Of a stretch of 64,000 bases of DNA, positions 25,540 through 34,135 are shown piece by piece; the stretch's first letter is position 1, and each line of letters starts with the position of its first letter. The notes beneath the pieces were generated by a model, which was not told the DNA's origin, did no database searches, and saw nothing but the letters and a program-made list of their open reading frames with translations. The stretch comes from Pyrodictium sp. (lineage in GTDB: Archaea; Thermoproteota; Thermoprotei_A; Sulfolobales; Pyrodictiaceae). The stretch spans positions 744,050 through 808,049 of the forward strand of contig JABXKE010000002.1 of assembly GCA_013540595.1 (NCBI GenBank), written 5' to 3'. The position numbers were made by a program, and so were the translations under genes.

Positions 25540-27426
25540 ATGCGTGTCCTCTTAATTCATGCAAAGAAGTTCTGGTTTCGTGCACGGCAAAAAGCGATTA
25601 GTGAGGCAGAAGAAATAGGTGCCGATACTCCAGAACAAGCTGAGGCCACTAATGCTCTTGTAAGCTTCATAACTGTAGAGTCACGCGATGCCGAAAACAT
25701 TGATAGTGTTGTAGAGAGTGCGGCTCAAGACATACTCGACATCTTTACTAAGGTCAACGCCGAGAAAGTAGTCGTATACCCCTATGCACACCTATCCAAG
25801 GAGCTTGCTCCACCCCATGTAGCAGTAGAGGCTTTACGTAAACTAGCTGCCAAGCTCCGTGAGAGCATAGGAGAGAATAGAGTCATACGTGCTCCTTTCG
25901 GGTGGTACAAAGAGTTCTACCTACACTGTCACGGCCATCCCCTAGCCGAGCTCTCACGGAGCTATGTGGCGGCAGCAACTACTACACGGAAAGTCGAGAA
26001 GAAGTATTACGTCTTAACACCGGAAGGAGAAGTGTATGACCCTAAGGACTATCTCTCAAGAGCAGACAGCGAGTTCAGAGTAATAATAGAGAAGGAGGCG
26101 CTAGGAAAAGAGATTGGAGAAGTAGAGAATCCGGTCAACATACTATGCGCTAAATTCGGGTTTGAATGGGAGGAATACAGTGACTATGGACACATGAGGT
26201 ACGAGCCTCATGCTACAGCGATGCTTGAGGCGGTTTCGGAGTACTCATGGCTACTAGCGAGAAAACTCGGCATCCCGGTACTCAAGATACGTGGAACAAA
26301 CATGTTCGACTTAGCAACACGCCCGGTACACGAGCACGCAAAACTCTTCGGCGATAGACTATACGAATTGTGGGCTGACAAGAAGCACTTAGTATTAAGA
26401 TATGCTGCTTGCCACCAACAATTCGCCATGCTAAAAGACTACGTTCTAAGCTATAGAGACCTCCCCCTAGGCATGTTCGAGATAGCCGACAGCTATCGCT
26501 TTGAGCAAAGCGGCGAGGTAACTCTGTGCTTTAGACTGAGAAAATTCCACATGCCAGACTTGCATATATTAACAAAGAACATTGATGAAGCAATGAAGGT
26601 GGCTGAGAAACTACAACAGATCATACATGAAGAAGCAAAGAAGCTTGGCCGCGAGTACTACGCAGTATACAATGTAACTGAGGACTTCTGGGTAAACGAG
26701 CGAGAGAAAATCATTGAGCTAGTACGCAGGGACGGCAAACCAGCTCTAATAGTAGTCTATCCTGCAGGCATATACTACTGGGTAGTAAATGTTGAATACC
26801 ACATAGTTGACATTGCTGGTCGCCCACGTGAAATAGCAACATTCCAATTCGATGTAGGCAACGCTAAGAGATTCGGGATAAGATATATCGACGAGAACAA
26901 TAATGAACAATACCCCGTCATCATCCATACAGCCTTAATAGGATCCACTGAGAGGTACATCTACATGGTCTTCGACTCAGCACTGAAGCAAGAGCAGGCC
27001 GGGAAAACACCATCAATACCAACATGGATCTCACCAATACAAGTAAGAATAATACCAATAAACCCGAAAAACAAAGACCACATGAACCTAGCTGAGAAAA
27101 CAGCCGCATTACTCGAAGAACACATGATAAGAGTAGACATAGATGACCGGGACATAAGTCTCGGACGCAGGATAAGAGATGCAGCAAGAGAATGGATACC
27201 ATACATAGTAGTGATAGGAGACCGCGAAGTAAAGACTGGCACATTAAACATAACAATACGAAAAACAAATGACCGTATAACACTAAAACCTGAAGAACTA
27301 CTACAGAAGATTCTAGAGGAAATCAGAGGATACCCACGAATACAGCCAACACTACCTAGGTATGTGTCGCAGAGACCAAGCCTAGTATACCTTGAAAGAA
27401 GCATTCAAACAAGTAGTAGCCAATAA
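25540..27426 (+). CDS. thrS: Threonyl-tRNA synthetase (archaeal type)
   Basis: 628 residues. N-terminal archaeal editing domain (MRVLLIHAKKFWFRARQ, D-aminoacyl-tRNA deacylase-like fold) removes mischarged serine. The class II core follows, with motif 2 in LCFRLRKFHMPDLH and residues for the active-site zinc (Cys of YAACHQQ, His of MPDLH, His of VEYHIVD). The C-terminal anticodon-binding domain starts around TWISPIQVRIIP. Complete, unlike the split ThrRS of some crenarchaea in which editing and catalytic parts are separate proteins. An inverted repeat lies in the leader. Transcribed divergently from radA. Confidence 0.95.
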   Translation: MRVLLIHAKKFWFRARQKAISEAEEIGADTPEQAEATNALVSFITVESRDAENIDSVVESAAQDILDIFTKVNAEKVVVYPYAHLSKELAPPHVAVEALRKLAAKLRESIGENRVIRAPFGWYKEFYLHCHGHPLAELSRSYVAAATTTRKVEKKYYVLTPEGEVYDPKDYLSRADSEFRVIIEKEALGKEIGEVENPVNILCAKFGFEWEEYSDYGHMRYEPHATAMLEAVSEYSWLLARKLGIPVLKIRGTNMFDLATRPVHEHAKLFGDRLYELWADKKHLVLRYAACHQQFAMLKDYVLSYRDLPLGMFEIADSYRFEQSGEVTLCFRLRKFHMPDLHILTKNIDEAMKVAEKLQQIIHEEAKKLGREYYAVYNVTEDFWVNEREKIIELVRRDGKPALIVVYPAGIYYWVVNVEYHIVDIAGRPREIATFQFDVGNAKRFGIRYIDENNNEQYPVIIHTALIGSTERYIYMVFDSALKQEQAGKTPSIPTWISPIQVRIIPINPKNKDHMNLAEKTAALLEEHMIRVDIDDRDISLGRRIRDAAREWIPYIVVIGDREVKTGTLNITIRKTNDRITLKPEELLQKILEEIRGYPRIQPTLPRYVSQRPSLVYLERSIQTSSSQ

Positions 27427-27661
27427 CACAATACTAATACGTTGGCTAACCCAAAATGCATGATACCCATAGAAAGTTTGGTGTGTCGGTTCGCTGAAGG
27501 CTCGTCATCTCTCCGCCACGAGATCACTTAACCGGGGTTTCTTCCTCATCCAACTCAGTACACACTACGTAGCCCTATCTTTTTTAGTTCTCTCCAAAGC
27601 ACCATCTCTTCCTTAGCATCATAACTGTAGCACGTATACAGTGAAAACATATAGTTTTGCA

Positions 27662-27671
27662 TATGTATAAA
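27662..27671 (+). promoter_or_regulatory. TATA box for glmS
   Basis: ATGTATAAAA about 32-41 bases before the TTG start predicts a nearly leaderless transcript from about 27695. The rest of the 276-base spacer from 27427 shows no gene; a GC-rich stretch around 27485-27550 was inspected for guide-RNA boxes without success. Confidence 0.5.
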
Positions 27672-27702
27672 ACAGTGGTGAGACTTGAGAGGCTGACTGA
27701 GA

Positions 27703-29544
27703 TTGTGTGGTATTGTGGGGATAACTGCTGACCATGAAGCACTAGCAAACGCTATTGACTACCTTGTAAACGGTCTTAAGAGGCTAGAATACAGAGGCTA
27801 TGACAGTGCAGGCTTCGGGTTTATTGAATGTAGAACAGGAAGACTCATAGTCTTAAAAGATAAAGGGAAAATTGACGAAGTCGTTGAGAAATATAATGTC
27901 ACTAGCTACTGCGGAGTAGCTGGCATAGCACACACACGGTGGGCTACCCACGGCGCCCCTAACAAGGCTAATGCTCATCCCCACGTTGATTGTAGTGGTA
28001 AAGTAGCTGTTGTGCATAATGGCATCATAAAGAACTTCGTAGAGTTAAGAGAATTCCTAGAGGAAAGAGGCCATGTATTCAAGAGTGATACTGACACTGA
28101 AGTCATTGCTCACCTCTTTGAAGAGTTCTTGAAGACTGAGAGAGATCCCTTTGAAGCATTCAAGAAGACTATTTCAATGCTAGAAGGGGCCTACGCTATT
28201 GTCTTACTCTATGCCGACCAGCCCCTTAGGCTTTATTTTGCAAGAAAGGTCAGTCCTCTCATAATAGGTGTTGGGAGAGGCTTCAATATAGTCTCAAGTG
28301 ATATACCTTCAATCCTACCTCTAACACGTAACATTATAGCTTTAAGAGACGATGAGTACGGCTACATAGAACCATACATGGTATATATTGAGTATAAGGG
28401 CCAGAAGACAAGCTGGAGACAACGCATAACCACAGTCACATGGAGTGTTGAAGACGCCGAAAAAGCGGGTTATCCCCACTTCATGCTGAAGGAGATCATG
28501 GAGCAGCCGCGCGTGCTCTATGAGACATTTACGGGTCTAACATCTAGCAACGAGGTGTATGATGCTGCACGCCTCATTAATGAAGCTGACTACGTGTTTG
28601 TTACAGGTGCTGGAACAAGCTACCATGCTGGACTCGTGTTTGCATACTATATGTCAAGACTGGCACGCACACCAGTGATACCGTTTATATCCAGTGAATA
28701 TAAGTCCTATGAGAGCCTTGCATCGGAGAAAGCAGTACTAATAGCTGTAAGTCAAAGTGGTGAGACTATAGATACGCTACAAGCCCTGAGAGCATTCAAG
28801 GCTAAGGGTGCAAGAATAATAGCTGTATCAAACGTCATAGCCAGCACTATCCCACGCGAGTCTGACAGTGTTGTCTATACTCGTGCAGGACCAGAGATAG
28901 GTGTAGCCGCCACTAAGACATTCCTAACGCAGGTACTAGCCTTGACCATGATGGCGATGCAACTAGCCAATATGAGAGGCTACATCTCTGATGGGGAGTA
29001 CAAGGACATGGTGGAGCTGCTGTCTCGTGCGGGAAGAGTAGCAGGAGAAGGCATTAACGCTAGTACACGTGAAGTAGAAAGGCTAGTTGATGCTCTAAAG
29101 AAGAAGCATAGCATCTACGTGCTAGGCAGAGGACTCGGCGTCCCCCTAGCCTATGAGGCTGCCCTCAAAATAAAGGAGGTCAGCTACATACATGCAGAGG
29201 CTTACCCTGCTGGTGAGAGCAAACATGGGCCAATAGCCCTCATAGAGAAGGGATTCCCAGTAATCTTCGTTGGCGCCGAGCCAGGAGAAGACTACCTCGA
29301 AATGATACAAGGAAACATACTAGAAATGAAGGCTCGTGGAGCATTCACTATAGTTGTTGGCCACGACGCATACACCAAGTTGGAAGGAGTAGACTACGCG
29401 ATAGGCATAGGTGAGCAGCCAGTGATACTCGCACCCTACGCCATCATACCTCCACTCCAGTTACTAGCTTACAAGCTAGCAGTAAGCCTCGGCTATGACC
29501 CCGACAAACCGAGGAACCTAGCTAAAACAGTGACTGTAGAGTAG
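27703..29544 (+). CDS. glmS: Glutamine-fructose-6-phosphate aminotransferase
   Basis: 613 residues. TTG start followed by Cys, which becomes the N-terminal nucleophile of the Ntn-type glutaminase domain (CGIVGI). EYRGYDSAGFG and HTRWATHG complete that half. Two SIS domains follow (TGAGTSYHAG, SQSGETIDT; ALKIKEVSYIHAEAYPAGESKHGP) and the usual C-terminal KSVTVE-like end (AKTVTVE) is intact. Makes glucosamine-6-phosphate for UDP-GlcNAc, used in N-glycosylation and surface polymers. Next gene in the same direction is a nucleotidyltransferase likely in the same pathway. Confidence 0.96.
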   Translation: MCGIVGITADHEALANAIDYLVNGLKRLEYRGYDSAGFGFIECRTGRLIVLKDKGKIDEVVEKYNVTSYCGVAGIAHTRWATHGAPNKANAHPHVDCSGKVAVVHNGIIKNFVELREFLEERGHVFKSDTDTEVIAHLFEEFLKTERDPFEAFKKTISMLEGAYAIVLLYADQPLRLYFARKVSPLIIGVGRGFNIVSSDIPSILPLTRNIIALRDDEYGYIEPYMVYIEYKGQKTSWRQRITTVTWSVEDAEKAGYPHFMLKEIMEQPRVLYETFTGLTSSNEVYDAARLINEADYVFVTGAGTSYHAGLVFAYYMSRLARTPVIPFISSEYKSYESLASEKAVLIAVSQSGETIDTLQALRAFKAKGARIIAVSNVIASTIPRESDSVVYTRAGPEIGVAATKTFLTQVLALTMMAMQLANMRGYISDGEYKDMVELLSRAGRVAGEGINASTREVERLVDALKKKHSIYVLGRGLGVPLAYEAALKIKEVSYIHAEAYPAGESKHGPIALIEKGFPVIFVGAEPGEDYLEMIQGNILEMKARGAFTIVVGHDAYTKLEGVDYAIGIGEQPVILAPYAIIPPLQLLAYKLAVSLGYDPDKPRNLAKTVTVE

Positions 29545-29598
29545 TGCGATGCATAAGCCGTGTAGACGGGTACTCGTGAGCCAAAGGCTTCCTGAGCT

Positions 29599-29603
29599 GG
29601 TTT
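29599..29603 (+). terminator. T-tract after glmS
   Basis: GAGCTGGTTTTTAAT follows the small AGCC/GGCT hairpin near 29580-29590. Short T-runs of this type end transcription in crenarchaea. Confidence 0.3.
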
Positions 29604-29651
29604 TTAATATGCACAATAAACAGTGTCAGATACGGTGTAGGGGGTAGATTC

Positions 29652-30797
29652 TTGAAAGCCATACTCCTCGCTGGAGGTCCAGCAAAGGATCTCAGGTACG
29701 TCCTGGGCTCAGACTCTTCACGATCACTACTACGCTTTCCTGGGGGTAGCCTCCTTGAACGTAGCCTAAGGATCCTTAGCGAATTCGTCGAGGAAGTCTA
29801 CGTTGTGTCAGACGACAACAAAGTATACGAATCATGCTCGCAGTATCATTACTGCCGGTTTGTTGTCCAACAAAGCCCCGGTATAGAAGGCGCAGTATGC
29901 GATGGCGTCAATAGAGTCTACCCGAGCGCTGGTGCTGAAGACCATGCTCTCATAGTATACGGTGACATCTACTACTCTAGTGGCTTCATAGAATCCCACA
30001 TAGCTAAGTCTTCAACCACGTATGAGCCAGTGATAACTGTTACACGGCCCCTACTACTCCGCGGCCAATACCTACGAGTTGAAGTTGACCCTGTAACCAT
30101 GAGAGTCGAAGATGTTGGCTCGGGCCTGTACATATTTGCTGGGATAGCAACGCTCCCTGTTAGGAGCATAAAAGAATACTTGTGCAGGCAGGGCAGGAAC
30201 ATGCATGAACTAATACGTGAAATGGCTACAAAGCAAGGCCTACAGGCATCTATATGGCTTGGCGAGTGGATCGACATAGACACTCCATGGGACTACCTTG
30301 TCGCTACTAGACTCGAACTAGGCAAACTCAACAAGAAAGTGATCTCAGACAATGCCAGGATAGGGAGAGGCGTAGTGCTAGAAGGACCAGTATACATAGA
30401 TGATGGCGCCATAATAGACCACTACGCAGTAATAAAGGGTCCAGCCTACATAGGCAAGAATACGCTCATAGGAGCCCGCAGCTTTATACGCAATACGGTT
30501 GCAGTCTACGACAACGCCATAGTGGGAGCATGCTCTGAGGTGAAACGAAGCATAGTATACAGTGGCGCAGCAATAGACAGCTTCTCCTACATCGCTGACA
30601 GCATTATAGGCTACAAAGCACATGTAGCATCCTACACAATAACACTCAACATGCCCTACGAGGGCGTATCAAAAGAGATCATCATAATGTCGACACACCC
30701 ACTCGAAGGACTCAAAGTAGGATCAATCATAGCAGCAGGATCAAAGACAAGGCCCCACACGGTAATAGAGCCAGCCACACTCTTCACAGGACACTAA
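29652..30797 (+). CDS. Sugar-1-phosphate nucleotidyltransferase with left-handed beta-helix (GlmU-like)
   Basis: 381 residues. N-terminal nucleotidyltransferase begins MKAILLAGG but the usual G-x-G-T-R-L is replaced by PAKDLRYVLGS, an atypical nucleotide loop. Later blocks include VYGDIYYS and WIDIDTPWDYL. From about residue 230, hexapeptide repeats (ARIGRGVVLEG, AIIDHYAVIKG, AYIGKNTLIGA) form a left-handed beta helix with possible acetyltransferase activity, as in ST0452-type enzymes. With glmS 107 bases upstream, UDP-GlcNAc synthesis is the likely pathway. The altered pyrophosphorylase loop leaves open a different or lost activity. Start TTG 29652. Confidence 0.85.
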   Translation: MKAILLAGGPAKDLRYVLGSDSSRSLLRFPGGSLLERSLRILSEFVEEVYVVSDDNKVYESCSQYHYCRFVVQQSPGIEGAVCDGVNRVYPSAGAEDHALIVYGDIYYSSGFIESHIAKSSTTYEPVITVTRPLLLRGQYLRVEVDPVTMRVEDVGSGLYIFAGIATLPVRSIKEYLCRQGRNMHELIREMATKQGLQASIWLGEWIDIDTPWDYLVATRLELGKLNKKVISDNARIGRGVVLEGPVYIDDGAIIDHYAVIKGPAYIGKNTLIGARSFIRNTVAVYDNAIVGACSEVKRSIVYSGAAIDSFSYIADSIIGYKAHVASYTITLNMPYEGVSKEIIIMSTHPLEGLKVGSIIAAGSKTRPHTVIEPATLFTGH

Positions 30798-30821
30798 ATG
30801 AGCAAAACACTGAGGGTAATG

Positions 30822-30924
30822 GGGGCTCATAGCTTTGGCCCAACATCATACCCCAGCCATCAGCACGCCCGGCCCGAGCTAGAAGAAGGGCCGGGACAAG
30901 GTACTGATGCTTCACAGCCCCACA
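30822..30924 (+). ncRNA. Structured RNA candidate (H/ACA-like fold)
   Basis: Nested inverted repeats: GGGGCT (30822-30827) with AGCCCC (30916-30921), CATCAG (30858-30863) with CTGATG (30904-30909), CCCGGCCC (30868-30875) with GGGCCGGG (30888-30895). The apical 12 bases contain GA on both sides, as in a k-turn/k-loop, and the inner internal loop (CACG / ACAAGGTA) could be a pseudouridylation pocket, with ACA at 30914-30916. The pocket-to-ACA distance is about 18 bases, longer than the usual 14-16, so the H/ACA label is tentative. GC content is far above the surroundings. Confidence 0.4.
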
Positions 30925-31042
30925 AAGTCTCCTATTACTCTAGCCCTCTATCTCCTTTTCTTATCGCTCCAGACTAGGACTCAGAGTAAACTAATATTGA
31001 GTGAAAACACTACTCACGCCATCCTATATATGGGGCCAAGAA

Positions 31043-31693
31043 ATGCGTGCAGAGGCTAGCGACGATAAATTAAAACCGAAATTCCTTGGACGACATCTTA
31101 TGGTTAAAGGCGAGTATGTTGATGACATATTGTCAGGAAGGAAGCGGGCAACTATAAGGCTTGGGATAGTCAAAGTGAAATACAAGGATATGATAGTCCA
31201 TGGCGGCGGCAGACCCGTAGCAAAAATCCATGTGACCAATGTTGTTTATAAGCGTGTTAAAGAGTTGACTGACGAGGACGCAGTAAAGGATGGGTTTAAG
31301 AGTAAAGAGGAACTGGTTAGAGAGCTCAGAAGAGTGTATGGTGACGTGGACCCAGAAGACTACGTTACAATAATAGAGTTCGAAGTGGTACAAGACTTAT
31401 CAAAACTTGAGCCTCAAGACCCCTACTTGGGCCTAGAACCAGCCGACGTAGCCAGGCTCGCACTAAGATACCTCCCCGAACACTTCAACGACCAAGAAAA
31501 AAAGATACTACGTGACCTAACAATAACAAATAGCATAAGATCCACAGCACAACGCTTATTGGGCAGCATAGAGCGCAGATGGATTGTACGAAGAATACTT
31601 AGGCGTGCACTAAACGAACTAGTAAGACGAGGCCTCATCTCATCAAAAAACAACAAGCAAAACAAGAGAAAAGGGAGAGGGGGAAAGAGATGA
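31043..31693 (+). CDS. ASCH-domain protein with helical C-terminus
   Basis: About 216 residues. KFLGRHLMVKGEYVDDILSGRK and ATIRLG, then KIHVTNVVYKRVKELTDEDA are the ASCH (PUA-like) fold, a probable RNA-binding module whose characterised relatives act on modified nucleosides or bind RNA. After residue about 120 a second, helical region with LGLEPADVARLAL and a K/R-rich tail resembles a winged-helix or nucleic acid-binding extension. The frame is open to GTG 31001, but ATG 31043 seems better given a TATA-like AAACTAATATT near 30990. Overlaps the next gene by ATGA (31690-31693), so the two are coupled. Confidence 0.8.
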   Translation: MRAEASDDKLKPKFLGRHLMVKGEYVDDILSGRKRATIRLGIVKVKYKDMIVHGGGRPVAKIHVTNVVYKRVKELTDEDAVKDGFKSKEELVRELRRVYGDVDPEDYVTIIEFEVVQDLSKLEPQDPYLGLEPADVARLALRYLPEHFNDQEKKILRDLTITNSIRSTAQRLLGSIERRWIVRRILRRALNELVRRGLISSKNNKQNKRKGRGGKR

Positions 31694-31881
31694 CAAAATG
31701 GCTACTAAGATGCACAAAATGCAACAATACATGGTTCCTAGAGGTAAGCTTTGACCTCACCAAGCTAGCTGAGAAAAGACTGTACCACTACTGCCCCTAC
31801 TGTGAAAAGAACACTTTTCATGAGGTCCTAGAGAGAATAGAGGACGAGAAAGTAGTAGCCCCGAATACAGACAGCAAGTAA
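31690..31881 (+). CDS. Small zinc-ribbon protein, 63 residues
   Basis: Two CxxC knuckles (RCTKCNN and YCPYCEKN) about 32 residues apart with strands between, a classic zinc ribbon; acidic C-terminal tail. Translationally coupled to the ASCH protein, so it probably works with it, perhaps on RNA or the ribosome. Function not recognised beyond the fold. Confidence 0.78.
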   Translation: MTKWLLRCTKCNNTWFLEVSFDLTKLAEKRLYHYCPYCEKNTFHEVLERIEDEKVVAPNTDSK

Positions 31882-31923
31882 GCCAAAACACTCATGTATT
31901 GCACCCAGTATTAGTGCGCTATG

Positions 31924-31982
31924 AGATGATGTCAAAAGGGGTTCTGAGGAACCCAATGAAGAGACCTGTCTCAGCTGATCAG
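31924..31982 (+). ncRNA. C/D box guide sRNA, predicted 23S rRNA 2'-O-methylation guide
   Basis: All boxes are present with canonical spacing: C ATGATGT (31926-31932), 11-base guide CAAAAGGGGTT, D' CTGA (31944-31947), 8-base spacer, C' ATGAAGA (31956-31962), 12-base guide GACCTGTCTCAG, D CTGA (31975-31978). Eleven bases of the second guide are complementary to UGAGACAGGUC, a sequence I recall from the peptidyl transferase region of archaeal 23S rRNA near the base equivalent to E. coli A2602. By the five-base rule the target would be the second G of UGAG. It lies directly before the Liv binding-protein gene. Confidence 0.8.
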
Positions 31983-31990
31983 CAATATCC

Positions 31991-33079
31991 GTGAGCGGAG
32001 GATACGCTGTTGACGGGCCGAGAAGGCTCAAAGGCGCATTGCTTGCCATAGAAGAGGTGAACCAGTTACTTGAAAAGATAAATGCGCCATTTAGGTTCAA
32101 GCCTGTCCACGAGGACACCAAGACTGATCCTCAAGAGGCAGTCAATGTGATAAAGCGCTTTGCTAGTAGCGGTATAAAGGTCGTGATCGGCCCTCTCTCA
32201 ACAAGCTGTACAAGAGCTGTCATGCCTATTGCAAATGAGCAAAAGATTGTGATTATAAGTCCGAGCAGTACAGGTGGCGCAGCTGCCTTCCCCAACGACT
32301 ACGTCTTTAGGATGCCGCCACCAGACACTGTCCAAGGACCGGCACTAGCCAAGATAATACATGGACTTGGCTTTACAAAACTAGTTATTATTGCACGAAA
32401 CGACGATTATGGTGCAGGCCTTGCTAAACTTGTAGAGGACACATTCAAGAGTCTCGGCGGAAAGGTCGAGACTATACTCTACCAGCCCGATAAGCCTGAC
32501 CTATCAAACGAGGTTAACCAGCTTGCAGTTAAGGTCCAACAGATGGGGGCTGATGAGAAGACGGCAATCCTAATAATAGCTTTTGACGACGATGGTATAA
32601 AAGTCCTCGAGCAGGCATCGAAGATAGATGTGCTCAGCAAGGTTAGATGGTTCGGCCCAGACAGCATGGCGAGAAAGACATTCCTCGAGAAGCCAAACAT
32701 AGCAGCGTTCCTTGAGAAAGTAGAGTTCTTAGCGACTAAGCCCGCCATAGCGCGTAACCCAATAACAGAACACTTTGAGAAACTGTATCGCGAAAGGTAC
32801 GGTGAGGACCCAACACCATACGCATACTATGCCTATGATGCTGCTTGGGTAGCGATTCTAAGTATAATGTTCGCAGGCAAATACGATGGTGAGGCTGTCA
32901 AAGAAGTTTTACCAATAGTAGCAGCCCACTTCATGGGTGCAACTGGGCACAAGATGTTAAACGAGAACGGCGACGCAGCATTTGCAGACTATTCACTAGT
33001 AGCTGTTAAGAACGGGCAATACGTTGAAGTCGGTATCTGGCATTCATCAACAGGACAGATAGAATGGCGTACAGGTTAG
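31991..33079 (+). CDS. Branched-chain amino acid ABC transporter, substrate-binding protein lacking its N-terminus
   Basis: 362 residues of the Leu/Ile/Val (type I periplasmic) binding-protein family: VVIGPLSTSCTRAVMPIANEQKI, FRMPPPDTVQGPALAKI and a second lobe ending in YYAYDAAWV. Family members begin with a signal peptide, a Thr/Ser/Gly linker and a strand ending in P-L-S-G. Here the frame starts at the very end of that strand (GTG, then SGGYAVDG), with an in-frame stop at 31976-31978, inside the D box of the sRNA. As drawn, the product would stay in the cytoplasm without its first strand. No start with signal peptide is visible in other frames. Either the 5' end was lost or a frameshift hides it. 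The remaining Liv genes follow after 285 bases. Confidence 0.85.
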   Translation: MSGGYAVDGPRRLKGALLAIEEVNQLLEKINAPFRFKPVHEDTKTDPQEAVNVIKRFASSGIKVVIGPLSTSCTRAVMPIANEQKIVIISPSSTGGAAAFPNDYVFRMPPPDTVQGPALAKIIHGLGFTKLVIIARNDDYGAGLAKLVEDTFKSLGGKVETILYQPDKPDLSNEVNQLAVKVQQMGADEKTAILIIAFDDDGIKVLEQASKIDVLSKVRWFGPDSMARKTFLEKPNIAAFLEKVEFLATKPAIARNPITEHFEKLYRERYGEDPTPYAYYAYDAAWVAILSIMFAGKYDGEAVKEVLPIVAAHFMGATGHKMLNENGDAAFADYSLVAVKNGQYVEVGIWHSSTGQIEWRTG

Positions 33080-33251
33080 CATAGGACAACAAATATGACT
33101 ATCTCCTTAAAACAAAACTACACTTCTTTTTACCTTTAAACTAGCTTCAATAAACTCTTAGACTTACATAGCAATAGGCAATTTGCTACATATCTAAAAG
33201 TGGTCAGATAATATTATCACTAGTAGTGTATGCTCTAGCTGTGCTTGGTTG

Positions 33252-33273
33252 GGTGTGAAAATCGTTCACCCCC
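33252..33273. repeat. Inverted repeat upstream of livG
   Basis: GGGTGTGAA and TTCACCCCC-type arms pair with one mismatch around the five-base centre AATCG (GTGAA/TTCAC plus flanking G/C pairs). Nearby GATAATATTATC (about 33207-33218) is a perfect 12-base palindrome. Either could be an operator for the Liv operon; the rest of the 285-base spacer shows nothing else but T-rich tracts after 33115. Confidence 0.35.
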
Positions 33274-33364
33274 GTACGAGTAAATCCATGTAGTTGCTAT
33301 ACCACTCTATTAATGTCTGAGAGTTAGATACAGTGTGGATTAGTGTGGCTGAGGTGCAAGAATT

Positions 33365-34135
33365 ATGGCGAGAAGAGAGGTATTACGTACAGTTGATCTA
33401 CGCAAATACTTTGGCGGCGTACGTGCACTTGACGGTGTGTCTGTGACAATACGTGAGGGAGAGTTTGTAGGGCTTATAGGGCCTAATGGTAGTGGGAAAA
33501 CAACATTATTCAACGTTATAACCGGCATTTACACACCTGATAGTGGCGACGTGTATCTCTATGGCGAGAAAGTAACTGGGCTACCACCTTACGAGCTTTA
33601 TAGGCGTGGTCTCGTGCGAGGCTTTCAAGTCCCACGCTTATGGCATGGTATGCTTGTGGCAGAAAACGCTGCAACGGCGTCACGTGAAAGACCAGGCTCT
33701 AACGCATTATCAGCATTACTAGGGAGAAGAGAGTGGGTTACATGGGAGAAAACAAGGCTTATCGATAAGATTCAATCAGTTCTAACTAAGCTCTCCCTAT
33801 TACCGGTAGCATTCAATAGGGCAGCAGAGGTTAGTGGCGGCCAAATGAAGCTTACAGACTTATCGAGAGCCCTCATGGGCGAGGCACGCGTGCTCTTGCT
33901 TGACGAGCCTACAGCAGGTGTTGCGCCAAAACTTGCCCATGACATATTTAAGCAGCTTGTTAAGCTTAACCGTGAAGGTCTCACAATATTTGTTATCGAG
34001 CATAGGCTTGAAGTTTTATTCGATCATGTTGAGCGCGTCATAGTCATGCATGAAGGCCGTGTACTTGTTGAAGGGCCTCCTGAAAAGGTAGTTGAAGACC
34101 CGAGAGTCCTTGATGCGTACTTGGGCTCAGTTTAA
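33365..34135 (+). CDS. livG: Branched-chain amino acid ABC transporter ATP-binding protein LivG
   Basis: 256 residues. Walker A GPNGSGKTT near residue 38, the LivG-type phrase VRGFQVPRLW before the helical domain, the modified signature VSGGQMKL, Walker B VLLLDEPTAGVAP and H-loop FVIEHRLEV. Works with LivF as a heterodimeric motor for the LivHM membrane pore. ATG 33365 has GAGGTG nine bases upstream. Ends in a TAATG overlap with livF. Confidence 0.93.
   Translation: MARREVLRTVDLRKYFGGVRALDGVSVTIREGEFVGLIGPNGSGKTTLFNVITGIYTPDSGDVYLYGEKVTGLPPYELYRRGLVRGFQVPRLWHGMLVAENAATASRERPGSNALSALLGRREWVTWEKTRLIDKIQSVLTKLSLLPVAFNRAAEVSGGQMKLTDLSRALMGEARVLLLDEPTAGVAPKLAHDIFKQLVKLNREGLTIFVIEHRLEVLFDHVERVIVMHEGRVLVEGPPEKVVEDPRVLDAYLGSV

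Noticed and set aside
27427-27660. tRNA or guide RNA in the GC-rich spacer between thrS and glmS
   Set aside because: Contains GGTTCG and CTGA fragments but no acceptor stem, no T-arm geometry and no C box.
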